Shown: positions 22,190 through 34,171, numbered from the stretch's first letter. The stretch: 64,000 nucleotides of DNA from Pegoplata infirma (GCA_963921195.1 OY992536.1:180366995-180430994), one strand, 5' to 3'. Program-made: numbers and translations. Notes: generated from the sequence alone by a model not told the origin.

Positions 22190-25100
22190 ATAAGCTTGAA
22201 ATCTTGTTTGTAGTTTGCAGTGATTGCATTGTGTTAATATCAGGAAAATAGGTTAGGCGGTAAGACTCTGAGGTCCTTTGTGATACCACAGGACTGTAAT
22301 AGGTTTCCCTGCTAGCATAGTTCGGCTAGTCGAATGTTTTGAGCATTTTATATGAGAAAATCAATGACTTAATGATTCGGGCCCAACTCTGCCGTTAAAC
22401 CAATTTGAGCTTTTTATGAAACTCCTAAGACTTTGAATTTTGACATCTGACAGTTAAGAAAAATCGTACAGCTTTCTAGATCCCAGTGAAGAAAGTATCT
22501 GACCAAAACGTTACGGACAATGGCAGATAAACTGTCCGATTGTTTTCAACTCCTCCTCATGCAACTCCGCCAAAAGTAATTTTACGGTACATTTAACCAC
22601 TCAGCGTGCTTTCCTATAAGACAGTGTTTGGTAGTTACAGCAACCACCTTCGAAGTCTCTCCTCTTGGAAGCGATATCAGCTCACTTGTGCGCTTCTGAT
22701 TAAGAGAAGGCCAAATCTGTAGTGTAGTCTCACTCGCCCATCCATTTGCCCATCCCTGATTAGTCTCCGTCGTGGAAAAAAACGTAAATTTTGCTTGCAA
22801 GTTTCCAGAGGCATGCCAACAAATTTCAATTCTGTTAAAACCTGTAAGCTCATCGGATTTGCAATTCTCTGGAATGTCTCTGTTCCTTGGGACCCATATA
22901 AGTCATATATCAAACTGCTATACATCTTAATTTAAACACGTGCGGCAGTTAAGGGCAGAAACATTGACTCCAGCCAGGGACTTGACCACGGCTTGACTGT
23001 CAGAATAAATGTTAACAGCATTTGTAGTCTGGTAGTTCCTTTATTTTCAGCATATCCATCTGGTAAACACTGCAATGATTTGGCAGTCTTTAAGTCAGGC
23101 TTAACCTAATCTCTTTTGAATAGATTCCAAAGCACAGTGGTTTCCCCCATTGGCCAAAAATAAAAAAATTTATGTTTTTTTTTTAAGCTTTTTTTGCACT
23201 AAATTTATTGATAACACTCAAAATTTTATGAATCTAACCAATTTTCTGATTTTTCTTGTGTTCTTGTGTTCGTTGGAAGTGGGGGAATGTTTATATTGCA
23301 TATATTGTGGTTGCATTGTCATAAAATAATACTTTAGTTTATCTAAGAAGTTATTCGCGATATTGTGGCAGAAGTTTCCAAAAACCCAACAAACATTAAA
23401 TTTTAACCTATTTTGTGCCAAATTAAATAATAAAAGCTGCAAAAATATAAGCCCATTAAAAAATCCCTGAAGAACACTTTTTTGACCTTTTCAAAACACA
23501 CGTTTTTTAAAAACTATTTTTTCACATAGACTTTTAGTTATTTGGCCCTCATCTGCCCACCACTTTTTATACATCAAATTGAAGATTTTTTACCCCTCTT
23601 TAAATTAAAAAATATTGTGGCCGCGGGTTTTTGCATATTTTCGCATATGGTTGTGATTTACATAGTCATACAATGAAAAATGGTGAAAAATTGCATTTTG
23701 TTTTGTACTATTTCTTTTTAAGAATATAAGTAAAGTGAAATATTTTTTTAATTGTTGTTATTTTTAACTTAATATTGCAATTTTATGTTATTTGACTTAC
23801 AGTTCTGAGTAAAGAGAAAACACTTTTTTAAAGAAATTGTCCTTCCCCCTTATATTTTTTAGTGAAAAAATTTGCCCTTTGACGATTCCGCATTTTTGGG
23901 CATAGCTATTTGCTACTTAAACAAAAACACAAAAAATCATGTAAAAATATGGTGTTTTTTTAGAGGTTGGTTTAGTTCCTCAAGGGGAATTTTTTTCCCC
24001 CTAGTCCGATTTTGCCAATCTCCGAACTTAACCAGCCTATGACCATAAGACATATTTGTGCCAAACTTCAGGAGTATAGCTCTTTTATTTTGGGTTGTAT
24101 TGTGTCTTTCACAGACATACCGACAGACCGACAACGGACGGACGGACATCCCTAGAATGTCTTAGAATCGATCACTGATCAATAATATGGGGTCCTAGAT
24201 CGATATTTCGATGCCTTACACACGGAATCACAAAGTGAGTATACCCCCATACTGTGGTTGGAGGGTATAAAAAGTAAATCTTAAAACAAGTCTTTAAGCC
24301 AATTAACCCTTCAAAGATCAAATGGCTACTGTGGCTACAGTTGTTAATATTTTTTTCTACAAATTTGCATACTTAAAGTTCTTCGGGCATAGTATGTGCT
24401 GAAAAATTTTGAAGCCCCTTGTTTTTTTAGTTTTGGATATATTGATTTTTGACCGCTTGTCCATATAAGGGAAACCACTGTGCAAAGCCCACTTGTTTGT
24501 GTAGCTTCTAACCATCTGTGGAGAAAAATTATGGAGGCTCCACTACTCGAAATGCCTCTCATTCAAGATTCCCTGGATGGTATCATAGTGGTAAAATGGC
24601 GCTGCTCATAGAGGAAGCACAGCCCACATTTTGTGGAATTGTTATATATTTTTTTTTTTTAAGAAGCAACATTTAGACAATTCTACCTATCAATTCCAAA
24701 GTTATTCGTGATGCTTCTTTCGGAAAGGGGATTGAAGAGAGATGCAAGATTTGAAAGATAGAATGGCTTCAGTATGGCAACACTGTAATTGCGCGTGTTG
24801 TTATTGTTTCCTCTCTAAACCAGGTTAGCAGACAATGATTCCATACTGCAGAATTGGACGCACCTCTGCTGTACAAATCCAATGAACCACTTGGAATCCC
24901 CATCATTTTGCAATGGCTCTTTTACAGAAATATAAAGCAATCGCTGCTTTTCTCACCCGTTCCTCAATATTAAGCCTGTAATTCAACTTCCTTTCTAAAA
25001 ATACTCCCAAGATACATAGCTCTATCTGAGAAGGCGATTTCAGTGGCGCCCAGAGAAATGGGATCAAAAGAAGAAATCATTTTTTCCTCTGTTTTACTTG

Positions 25101-25383
25101 GATTAAATCCCGGACCACAGTCTCTTGCCCATTTTGACAGATCTTTCAGAGAAGCCTAAATGATGCCACTTAATGTTGGCAGGTGCTTTCCCTTAACCGT
25201 CATCGCGACATCATCAGCATATGCGACAACAAGAAGCCCACGTGCCTTTAGAGAGATTAACATTGAATTCAGTGCCAGGTTCCAAAGAAGTATTGAAAGA
25301 ACACCTCCCTGTGGTGTTTCCCTATTGACAAATCTAGATATAAACAAAAAAAAAAAAATGATATATGTTGGCACCTTATCCAA
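22190..25383 (-). pseudogene. RNase H-bearing non-LTR retrotransposon, 5'-truncated, broken
   Basis: The minus strand gives, in 5' to 3' order with several frameshifts: the RT palm (NRETPQGGVLS, then the catalytic YADD at 25200-25330), post-palm and thumb (YLGSIFRK near 25010), RNase H with IYSDSQAVVKSL (near 23000), and a C-terminal tail with HCLIGKHAEWL (22590-22625) and a degenerate Cys/His stretch (to about 22380). This order fits I/LOA/R1-type elements that have an RNase H after the RT. It starts inside the RT, as expected for 5' truncation at insertion. A Transib-like element (23133-24482) interrupts it. Many stops; not functional. The clade is uncertain. Confidence 0.7.
23133..24482. 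mobile_element. Transib-like element, TIR CACAGTGGTTTCCC, TSD CAAAG
   Basis: CACAGTGGTTTCCC (23133-23146) is repeated in inverse at 24469-24482, with the 5-bp duplication CAAAG at 23128-23132 and 24483-24487. A 5-bp TSD and the CACWRTG terminal heptamer are hallmarks of Transib, the superfamily from which RAG1 and V(D)J signals derive. The right end also has an RSS-like layout: heptamer CACAGTG, 23-bp spacer, TCAAAAATC. The left spacer is 14 bp. No transposase frame is visible; a segment of INE family T fills about 23925-24270. It sits in the RNase H part of a dead retrotransposon, so reading across the CAAAG restores the host sequence. Confidence 0.68.
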
Positions 25384-26270
25384 TCCGTAGCCCGTTTTTT
25401 GGCCATGATTTCGGCCTTAAATAGGCTACATTGGTCCGGTAGTAAACTATATGACTCGCCATCCCCTACACGGCCATTCATTTTGGAGCCATCAATGAAA
25501 ACCTTAAGTGTATCCTCCGATATTTCAAGAAACTTCGTTCCATTGGACCTGTCCGGAATTCTTGTTTTAAATACGGTTTCGAACGAGGTGTAACGGTGCA
25601 GTAGTCAATGATGCCCAAGGATTCTCGCATGTCCGTATGTTTTGTATGTGTACGCATTTAAAGCCGGGAGCCTAGTGGTTGTGTTCCTGGCAAGTTGTCT
25701 TGCCAGAAGGTCTACTGGCTGCCAGTGAAGCATTACGAGTAAATCTTTAGTCGTTGTGAAACGAACTGCGCCCGTTATCATCAACGCACTTGTCCTAAGG
25801 ATTCTATTGAACATCTTCTGATGAATGGACTTCCCCGTCGCCCCTGCCAAACGGATACTCCATACATACATAAGTATGGGCCTGACCGCCTTCTTGAAAA
25901 GCCAATTGCCATTCCGGGAAGTAAGACCACATTTGCTACCAATGGTCTTACGGCAATAGAGGCATCATTTGCCTTTGCCACTCTTGTCTGAGTGTTAATT
26001 TTCCAAAGTAGCTTTTTGTTTCGAATCAGATACCGCCTAATCTTGGCGGACTAAATGTGGGAATCTTGTTAGTGTTGAAAATTGAACAAGATCAGTTTTG
26101 CCTGCATTTACCCCAGACCGATTTCTGAACACCATTCAGATAGAAGTCCAAGAGATAACTCCAAACGTTCAGACAGTATCTCTAGATATCTTCCGGATTC
26201 TGCAACGGATAAATCAGGAGTTTCTACTATTTTCAGTTGTAACTACCAAAAATTGTGGTTAAAAGGCAGT
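25384..26270 (-). pseudogene. Second RNase H-bearing non-LTR element, internal fragment
   Basis: This fragment lies upstream, on the minus strand, of the truncated copy above, yet encodes downstream domains: a post-YADD RT piece (WCSEIGLG, 26090-26125), the thumb-like segment VMLHWQPVDLLARQ (about 25690-25735) and the start of RNase H (FIDGSKM, then CSLFKAEIMA, 25400-25500). The domain order shows two copies joined: this one is cut off where the other begins. Frameshifts separate the pieces. Homology is from family motifs; exact limits are approximate. Confidence 0.62.
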
Positions 26271-27229
26271 TAAATCAACCGAATTCATTTGTGACTACCG
26301 AATTTTAGTTGCATCAACATAATTTTAGTTAAATACCCACGATTTCTGTCTATACTTTGGAATATAGCGACGGTTTATCATAGTCTCTTCTACTGTCCGT
26401 CGCTCTTACGCTTTAGAGTAGAATATTTAGTAGTCGACACAGTTCGAGCTCGGTAAAAAATCTCTGTACTCGGACGCCGTCAAACCTAACCTTCTTAAGT
26501 TAGTTTAACAGTCGTTATTAACCATTTGAAATAAATGAAAATAAATTTTTTGATTTGGTTTCTTCTTTGTATTAATGTTTAATTTTGTATATAATGCATG
26601 TATGTACTCAATCGTATGACGTGAAGCTTAACGCCACCTGTCCAATATTAAATCGAGCTTTATCAAATGTATACGACATGCATTTTACTCACATGTATTT
26701 GTATAATTTTCGAATATTATACAATAATACTACATATTTACTATTTATTCATACTGGATTGGATTGCATTTGGCTGCATTTTATTTTGTTGCACTTGTGT
26801 TTTTTTTTATTTAAAACTTTGTTACGCACTCATTTTTGGCTTGAGCCATAATCTGTGATGATGAAGTTTTGATGTTGCTACTTCGGCAACTGATGCTGCT
26901 ACAATGTATTGCCGTCTATGGGGAGGATGAATGAAGTTTAATCTATTAAAAAAAAAATTTTGATGTCATCCACTACTTGTATTTAGTGTCTGAACGAATA
27001 GTTCGGCCGTTTTTTTTTTACTTTAACCAGTACTCAGGGGATGCCCCTCCCTGCTGATGCTGTGCATTGTATTTATCAGGAAAATAAGGTATGGGAAGGA
27101 GAAAATTGGGAGTAATGTTTTTGGATATCTGATTTACAGGAAAGGTCTCCGAAGTGAGTTTATTCCACATACGAATTGTTCGACTGAAAGACGAATTTTA
27201 TCTGTAATGCGTTGTGCGAAACACAGGAC
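26271..27229. other. Unassigned, mixed composition
   Basis: 26236-26560 is less AT-rich and ends near AAATAAATGAAAATAAAT; it could be a solo LTR, but I found no second copy. The rest, to 27229, has no gene I recognise. Confidence 0.3.
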
Positions 27230-27572
27230 AATCAAAAACAAACGGGTGTGCTCTTCCGAACAAACACTCGGGCTTGGGAAATAATACTACATGATGATAT
27301 CGACAGAAGAGTGTCACACAACAAACATTCCGACGATGTGGAGTTGGATACACTACTGTCATTGATAAGCTTCACCGCCCTCTCCTGAACACGGTCCAGA
27401 AGCTTTAGGATAGACTCTGATTCCCCTGCCCATATGTGAGAGTCGTATTCCATTTTCCGCCGGATATAGCTAATGTAAATAGTAAGTAGATCGGATGGAG
27501 TGAAGTAAGTCTCTCACCGTTTAAGAAAACCAAAACACTTGAATGCCTCTTTCGACACTTGAAATACGTGTG
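27230..27572 (-). pseudogene. Jockey/CR1-like reverse transcriptase, 3' part
   Basis: Minus-strand frames give CFGFLKR, then YISYIRRKMEYDSHIWAG (27430-27480) and LLDRVQERAVKLINDS (27340-27400). These correspond to the post-palm segment of jockey/CR1-type RTs, where YNSHIWAG and LDRVQ.RA..LI are typical. The frame is shifted between the first two pieces and ends after about 70 codons. The 5' part of what is probably the same element lies beyond the minisatellite at 29531-29990; the YADD-containing middle is missing. Confidence 0.65.
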
Positions 27573-29156
27573 TCCCCGGGGACCTATCCCGGTCCGGCCC
27601 CCAGGGACCTATCATGGGACCTATCCTAGGACCTGTCCCCAGGGACCTATCGTAGGACCTGTCCTCAGGGACCTATCTCAGGACCGATCCCCAGGGACCT
27701 GTTCCTAGGGACCTATCCCAGGACCGAACCCCAGGGACCTATCCTAGGACCTGTCCCCAGGGACCTATCCTAGGACCTGTCCCCAGGGACCTATCCCAGG
27801 ACCGGTCCCCAGGGATTTACCCCAGGACCGATCCCCAGGGACCGATCCCCAGGGACCTATCACAGGACCTGTCCCCAGGGACCTATCCTAGGACCTGTCC
27901 CCAGGGACCTATCCCAGGACGGATCCCCAGGGACCTATCACAGGACCGGTCCCCAGGGACCTATCCCAGGACCGATCCCCAGAGACCTATCCTAGGACCT
28001 GTCTCCAGGGACCTATCCTAGGACCTGTCCCCAGGGACCTATCCCAGGACCAGTCCCCAGGGACCTATCCTAGGATCTGTCCCCAGGGACCTATCCTAGG
28101 ACCTGTCCCCAGGGACCTATCCCAGGACTGGTCCCCAGGGACCTATCCCATTACTGGTCCCCAGGGACCTATCCAAGGACCGATCCCCAGGGACCTAACC
28201 TAGGACCGGTCCCCAGGGACCTATCACAGGACCGGTCCCCAGGGACCTATCCTAGGACCTGTCCCCAGGAACCTATCCTAGGACCTGTCCCCAGGGATCT
28301 ATCCAAGGACCGGTCCGCTGGGACCTATCCCAGGACCGGTCCCTAGGGACCTTTACTAGGACCTGTCCCCAGGGACCTATCCCAGGACTGGTCCCCAGGG
28401 ACCTATCCTAGGACCTGTCCCTAGGGACCGGTCCCCAGGGACCTATCCTAGGACCTGTCCCCAGGGACCTATCCCAGGACCGGTCCCCAGGGACCTATCC
28501 TAGGACCAGTCCCCAGGGACCTATCACAGGACCGGTCCCCAGGGACCTATCACAGGACCGTTCCCCAGGGACCTATCCCAGGACCGGTCCCCAGGGACCT
28601 ATCCTAGGACCTGTCTCCAGGGACTATCCTAGGACCTGTCCCCAGGGACCTATCCCAGGACCGGTTCCCAGGGACCTATCCCAGGACCTGTCCCCAGGGA
28701 TCTATCCCAGGACCGGTCCCCAGGGACCTATCCTAGGACATATCCCCAGGGACCTATCCCAGGACCTGTCCCCAGGGACCTATCCCAGGACCGTCCCCAG
28801 GGACCTATCCTAGGACCTGTCCCCAGGGACCTATCCTAGGACCGGTCCCCAGGGACATATCCCAGGACCGGTCTCCAGGGACCTGTCCCCAGGGACCTAT
28901 CCTAGGACCTGTCCCCAGGGACCTATCCTAGGACCTATCCCCGGACCGGTCCCCAGGGACCTATCCTAGGACCTGTCCCCAGGGACTTATCTTAGGACCT
29001 GTCCCCAGGGACCTATCCCAGGACCGGTCTCCAGGGACCTATCCTAGGACCTGTCCCCAGGGACCTGACACAGGACCGGTCCCCAGGGACCTGACACAGG
29101 ACCGGTCCCCAGGGACCTATCCTAGGACCTGTACCCAGGGACCTATCCCAGGACCA
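27573..29156. repeat. GC-rich 26-bp minisatellite, about 60 units
   Basis: The unit is CCAGGGACCTATC followed by CCAGGACCGGTCC, that is, two related 13-bp halves. Variants carry CCTAGGACCTGT in the second half. The array runs 1584 bp with single-base changes and a few half-unit deletions (for example near 28419-28432 and 28875-28890). It contrasts sharply with the AT-rich surroundings. There is no open frame of note and no spacer/repeat alternation of a CRISPR kind. Confidence 0.95.
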
Positions 29157-29306
29157 AGAGGTTATTAATAATTTGATTGCGGTACCCCAGAATTAAAATT
29201 AAACTCATTTGATGAGACCCCATCTACTTTCAATTCTATCTACTCTAAAACTACACGTATAGGGCGGTCTCTGAGAAAACTCGTTATAAAGCGACACCAA
29301 AAGTAA
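29157..29306. other. Spacer between minisatellite and MITE
   Basis: Short unassigned sequence; nothing recognised. Confidence 0.4.
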
Positions 29307-29530
29307 CTACACACAAAATTTTTTTTTCCATGAACGATTTTCATAGTATTTATGAACAAATTCATACAATTTATTAACTTTTTCATAATATTTATGAACT
29401 TTTTCATAATATTTATGAAAAATGTTAAAAATTCTTAAATTTCACATATTATGATTTATTCATAAATACTATGAAAAAGTTTATAAATATTATGAAAAAG
29501 TTAATAAATTGTATGTATTTTTGTGTGTAG
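29307..29530. mobile_element. 224-bp hairpin MITE, TIR CTACACACAAAA
   Basis: CTACACACAAAA at 29307 is mirrored by TTTTTGTGTGTAG ending at 29530. The two halves are inverted copies built from TTCATAATATTTATGAA-like units. The target duplication is not evident. Confidence 0.6.
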
Positions 29531-29990
29531 CTTTGTCACGAGTGCCCCGTGCCACACACGATCGAAAGCCTTAGAAAAATCTGGAGCAACATCTTTACTC
29601 TCACCAAAATGGTGGTGGACTCCAACGTGCCGATAGAAACGCAAACAGCTCTCCGGTAGATCGAGCGCTACGGAAGCCATAATGTCGATCATTTAAAAGT
29701 GAATTGGTCTATAAATATTTCACAAGATGATTGTTAACCATGCTCTTCATAACTTTGGAGAGCGCAGAGCAAATTGCGATTGGACGGTTATTTTCAGGGT
29801 TGTAAGCCGCACCCTTTTTAGGGATTGGCTAAGCATTGGCCACCTTCATATAGATGGAGAGGATGACTACCGCAGGGTACGAAGATCTGATAAGATTTGC
29901 TAATGGAGCACTGTTTCAGCACCAGTGCTGATATGACTTGTTTAGGATAAGATCCGCAATAACCATATCCCGTATTAAAAAATCCCGTTT
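29531..29990 (-). pseudogene. Jockey/CR1-like reverse transcriptase, 5' part
   Basis: The minus strand gives PIPKKG, then RPIAICSALSKVM (about 29750-29790), GFRSARSTGELFAF (29640-29680) and FSKAFDRVWHGAL (29540-29580), with an in-frame stop after VKYL and at least one frameshift. These are RT motifs 0-2 and A of jockey/CR1-type elements; the A-motif aspartate is kept within the SKAFDRVWH stretch. A hairpin MITE cuts it off at 29530. It is probably the other half of the element at 27230-27572, since both are of one type and orientation. Confidence 0.68.
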
Positions 29991-30889
29991 TTAATTTTTT
30001 TCGATTAGAGTTATCTTCGATCGCTGATATATGACAAAGTTTGGACAAAATTTGTCCAAAATGTTTACAAATACCGAATTTTCTGCAAATATCGTTTTTT
30101 GCGCCGAACTGTTCGGTGGGACACTACCATTATTATTATGACCACTAGTCAACCACATTAATTGCTATTCACTTTTGAAACACCTTTTGAAAAACTTTTA
30201 TTTTGTTTTAATTATTTTAAACCGGGGCATACATGACACCCCATGTGCTTCTGGTCGCTCTTGCACTTTTGTTTACTTTGTTTACAGTTAGTTAAAATTT
30301 GTTTAAAATGTGTTAAAATTTGCATATTAAGATGCATAATATGCATTTGTTTATATTGTTTGTTTGTCTTTCTTTTTTGTGCATGCATGATGCAGTTTTT
30401 ACTCATGTCATCATTCAAATATCTATTTAACCAAATTCATTTATCCATGATTTGTATAAATGTTGTATAATTTATGGATTATGTATTTTATGCTATGACA
30501 TGTTTTAAAAAGTCATTGACAATGTTATAAATTTATAAACAAGTTTTAACTAAAATGTCAAAAATTTAATTGGAGAAATGATGAACTCGAAAGGTTTAAA
30601 AAAGTACATCGAACTGCGATTAGTGAAAGAAGTTGGAAACAATTAAATTTTTAGATTCAGAGACATTTTTGCTTTAGCAAAGTTCACTGGTTTTCAGATA
30701 TTTTTACCCATCACCACTTTATACAGGGTCTAGACCTCATTGGGTCCTTTAAGGGTTGCCATAGATTTTGATCCATTGAAAACTTAAAACTATGACTTGG
30801 AAAGTATTTGTTAGTCTTGTTTCACGTGGCATAAGCTTGACTTTGTGTGTTGTCGGCAGTATTAACTGAGCTTTGTGGATTTATAAATT
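29991..30889. other. AT-rich DNA, nothing recognised
   Basis: Open frames here are short, with skewed composition. ATGCATAATATGCAT palindromes near 30330 are the only structure noted. Confidence 0.4.
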
Positions 30890-31814
30890 CCCGAGTAAAA
30901 ATTTTTATATGATGCAATATATTATGATATGTAAGACAATATATATTTATACGCAATTTGATCCGAATAATGGTGGATGTTTTTGCATTAAAAAAGACTA
31001 ACTTGTATAAAATATGATTTGATTTCATCCGAGTTTTGACCAGACATTGCTATATATTGGTGGATCTAATTAGATCTAATTGCATAAAAACATATAAAAT
31101 CCTGGTGTGTTTTGGTTTGGGTTGAGATACACCACAGGTCAACGATACATTCACCAAACATATAATTTTTTAAAACAAAAAAATGTTTGAGTACGCTTCG
31201 AACCAGATAGGTGATATACATAACCCTAATAAGGAAATGTTTAGGAACATTTTAAAAAGTTTCTTATACTTTGCATAAAAAACTTAGAAAATTTTTGGTT
31301 AATTGGAAACATATAAAGTTTTATATGGAACATAATAAGCTATATATAATTTGATGTTAAATTATACAGAAAAACAGATTTTGTGTTGACCCTTATATTA
31401 TTTTATTTAATTATATCAACCGTACACCTTTTAATCCGAATCATGATTAAATTATATATTACTACATATGACTGCATTAAAAAAATTTAGAAAATATCTC
31501 ACGGATGTATAATCATATATAATTTATTATGTTTGTATCAAGTTATATATTGTAATATATGTTTATTTTTACTCGGGATATTATAATTTTAAGTTAAATT
31601 ATACAGAAAAAGAAATTTTGTATTGACCCTCATATAATTTTATATAATTATATCAACCGTACACCTTTTAATCCGAATCATGATTAAATTATATATTAAT
31701 ATATATGACTGCATTAAAAAAATTTAGAAAATATCTCAGGGATGTATAATCATATATAATTTATTATGTTTGTATCAAGTTATATATTGTAATATATGTT
31801 TATTTTTACTCGGG
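30890..31814. mobile_element. MITE family C, TIR CCCGAGTAAAAA, with 237-bp tandem duplication
   Basis: CCCGAGTAAAAATTTTTATA opens it; TATTTTTACTCGGG closes it at 31577, giving 688 bp like the neighbour at 31892-32583. The last 237 bp are then repeated directly (31578-31814), ending in a second ACTCGGG. The body is AT-rich with GATCTAATTAGATC-like palindromes. TT flanks both ends. No gene. Confidence 0.65.
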
Positions 31815-31891
31815 TTCTCCGAAATGCGTTCCTAGACACATTCTTGGTTCCTAAATGTAAAGAAAGTTCGCCCATTTTTTTTATTAAATTC

Positions 31892-32583
31892 CCGAGTAAA
31901 AATTTTTATATGATGCAATATATAATGATATGTAACACAATATATATTTAATACGCAATTTGATCCAAATAATGGTGGATCTTTTTGCATTAAAAAAGAT
32001 CAACTTGTATAAAAAATGATTTAATTTCATCCGAGTTTTGACCAGACATTGTCATATATTGGTGGATCTAATTAGATCTAATTGCAGAAAAACATATAAA
32101 ATCCTGGTGTTTTTTGGTTTGGGTTGAGGTACACCACAGTTCAACGATACATTCACCAAACATATAATTTTCCAAAACAAAAAAAAAAATGTTTGGGTAC
32201 GCTTCGAACCAGGTAGGTGATATACATAGCCCTGGCAAGGAAATGTTTAGGAACATTTTAAAAAGTTTCTTATACTTTGCCTAAAAACTTAGAAAATTTT
32301 TGTTTAATTGGAAACATATATTGTTTTGTATGGAACAGAATAAGCTATATATAATTTTATGTTAAATTATACAGAAAAACAAATTTTGTATTGACCCTCA
32401 TATAATTTTATATAATTATAGCAACCGTACACCTTTTAATACGAATCATGATTAAATTATATATAACTGCATATGATTGCATTTAAAAAATTTAGAAAAT
32501 ATCCTACGGGATATATAATCATATATGATATATTATGTTTGTATCAAATTATATATTGTTATATATGTTTATTTTTACTCGGG
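31892..32583. mobile_element. MITE family C, second copy
   Basis: CCCGAGTAAAAA to TTTTTACTCGGG, 692 bp, closely matching 30890-31577 along its length. TT flanks both sides. The apparent open frame at 32068-32256 (-) also occurs in degraded form in the sister copy and is not a gene. Confidence 0.65.
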
Positions 32584-32883
32584 TTATGTTTATATGGAAC
32601 CAGTTTTATCATTAAATTCTTTTTTATATTTATGCCCACAAAAGAGGACGGGCAAAAAAAATATTTTCTAGCCCCCTGGGTCCAAGAGCAGGACTTTAAA
32701 CATCTTCAGGCACAAACAATTGTGGTACTTCCTTCTGTGCTGTATCGATTTCACTTTATCTTGTGTAGTTTTCGAGATATCGGCATAAAAAAATTTTGGA
32801 AATCATATCCGTGCCACTTTATTTTGTTTAGTTTTTGAGATATTGGTATTTTAAGTTTTTTGGCGTTAAGGTGAACTTCAATG
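32584..32883. other. Unassigned
   Basis: Contains two GTTTTYGAGATATYGG words (about 32769 and 32832), perhaps a decayed dispersed repeat. No gene is supported. Confidence 0.3.
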
Positions 32884-33148
32884 TAGAGATGGTCACATGA
32901 GCAGATTAGTGCGTGATTCACATGTTTCACGCGTGATCAAGTATGAGTAAGACTGAACTCAAATTTACTCTCGTGAGTAAGAGTGTAAAAAAAAATTTGT
33001 GAGTGAATCTGCGTGAGTAAGATTTTTGCATGAGTGAGTCAATTTTTTTGCGTGATTTGCTTTCTCTTTATATTTTCTTCAATCCAAAAAAAAGTAAAAT
33101 TTGGCTAAAATTTTATTTTTTTTTTTTTGAAAAAACTAAAAAAAAAAC
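32884..33148. mobile_element. Family S MITE, left part
   Basis: TAGAGATGGTCACATGAGC, then repeated GTGAGTAAGAGTG motifs, match the left half of other S elements (18129, 45434). A family G INE follows and the right TIR is not found. Confidence 0.5.
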
Positions 33149-33452
33149 AATTAAGAAAATTATAGTTTGTCAAGATCGGCAATATATTACCCTACATCAG
33201 TATTTCCCGGAAAATTGCTAATTTGAATATCGGGAAGGTGGTTTGCTACAAGAAGAACTTGTCCGTTTCCTTTAAAAGTTGTAATGGTAATTTGTGAATA
33301 CAAAACACGTTAACCAAATTTCGAAAGAATAACTATTATACTTTTGTAAGAGACATTTGATCCAAATAACCAGGACCAAAATTTCGGGCAGTTACAAACA
33401 TCAGCACAAACTTATTATACCCTGTACCACAGAGTGGTGTAGGGTACAATTA
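33149..33452 (+). mobile_element. INE family G, internally deleted copy
   Basis: The decayed stem-loop AGTTTGTCAAGATCGGC (33162-33178), then TATTACCCTACATCAG, GGGAAGGTGGTTTG and the terminal CCCTGTACCACAGAGTG then GGGTA are present in family order, but most of the middle is missing. Confidence 0.55.
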
Positions 33453-33888
33453 CATCTTAAAAAAAACATAAACATTTTTTGAAAAAAAAGTGCCAAAAGC
33501 GTTTTTCTGTAAAATAACAAAATACTCCGCAAAATACTCTGCAAAAAACCTGCACAAAAATATTTTAAAATTTAGCAAACAGAATCAGTAAAATTACAGA
33601 TTTTTTTTTTTGTAATTTTTTTAAACTGAATGACAGAGAATTTACTTAAAATATTCATTTCAGCCAAAATATCTGCTAAAAGTTTGCTAATTCAAATTTA
33701 GAGTCATTTTATAGATTTTTTGACAGTTTTTCTTTTGAATGTGCAGTTGTTTCAACCTGACAATATGCTTTCAGTGTAGTTCTGACATGTATTCCAAACA
33801 TTATTTTCAAATAATAAAAGGAGTGTCAATATATTCATGTTTTCTGATCTTTTAACATTATAAATTTTTATATATAAATATGTACCAT
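33453..33888. other. Decayed family M-like DNA and AT-rich spacer
   Basis: 33500-33740 holds CTGTAAAATAAC and AATTTACAG-like words reminiscent of MITE family M, without clear ends. The remainder is AT-rich. Confidence 0.3.
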
Positions 33889-33890
33889 TA

Positions 33891-34087
33891 GGGTGGCACG
33901 AATTAAAAACCTTTTTTGGATTTCGTCGATCGCCGGCAAATTATGGTTCGCTTTGATCTAAAAACTCTATGTTTAGATTTTTAGACAAATCGGATAAAAT
34001 TAATCTGTGCCTTTGGCGAAGTTAAACGAACCATAATTTGCCCGGTGAACGACGAAATTTGAGAAAAATTCATTATCCGTGCCACCC
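33891..34087. mobile_element. 197-bp hairpin MITE, TIR GGGTGGCACG, TSD TA
   Basis: TA (33889-33890) then GGGTGGCACG; CGTGCCACCC then TA (34088-34089). The arms pair over much of their length (AATTATGGTTCG with CGAACCATAATT; TTTCGTCG with CGACGAAA). Confidence 0.68.
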
Positions 34088-34171
34088 TAATATAGCTTGT
34101 TGTAGACATTGTTCTCTTAAAATAAATTCCATTTAAATGCTATAATTTCAAATAACATTTTTTCAATATTT

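Noticed and set aside
26236..26560. Solo LTR candidate
   Set aside because: Starts TGTAACTACC and has AATAAA-like words, but no TG...CA pair, TSD or second copy could be shown.
27573..29156. CRISPR array
   Set aside because: Units are contiguous 26-mers with no unique spacers, in a eukaryotic context.
32473..32838. 121-codon open frame
   Set aside because: It starts inside a family C MITE and runs into unassigned DNA; composition is that of AT-rich noise and no motif is recognised.
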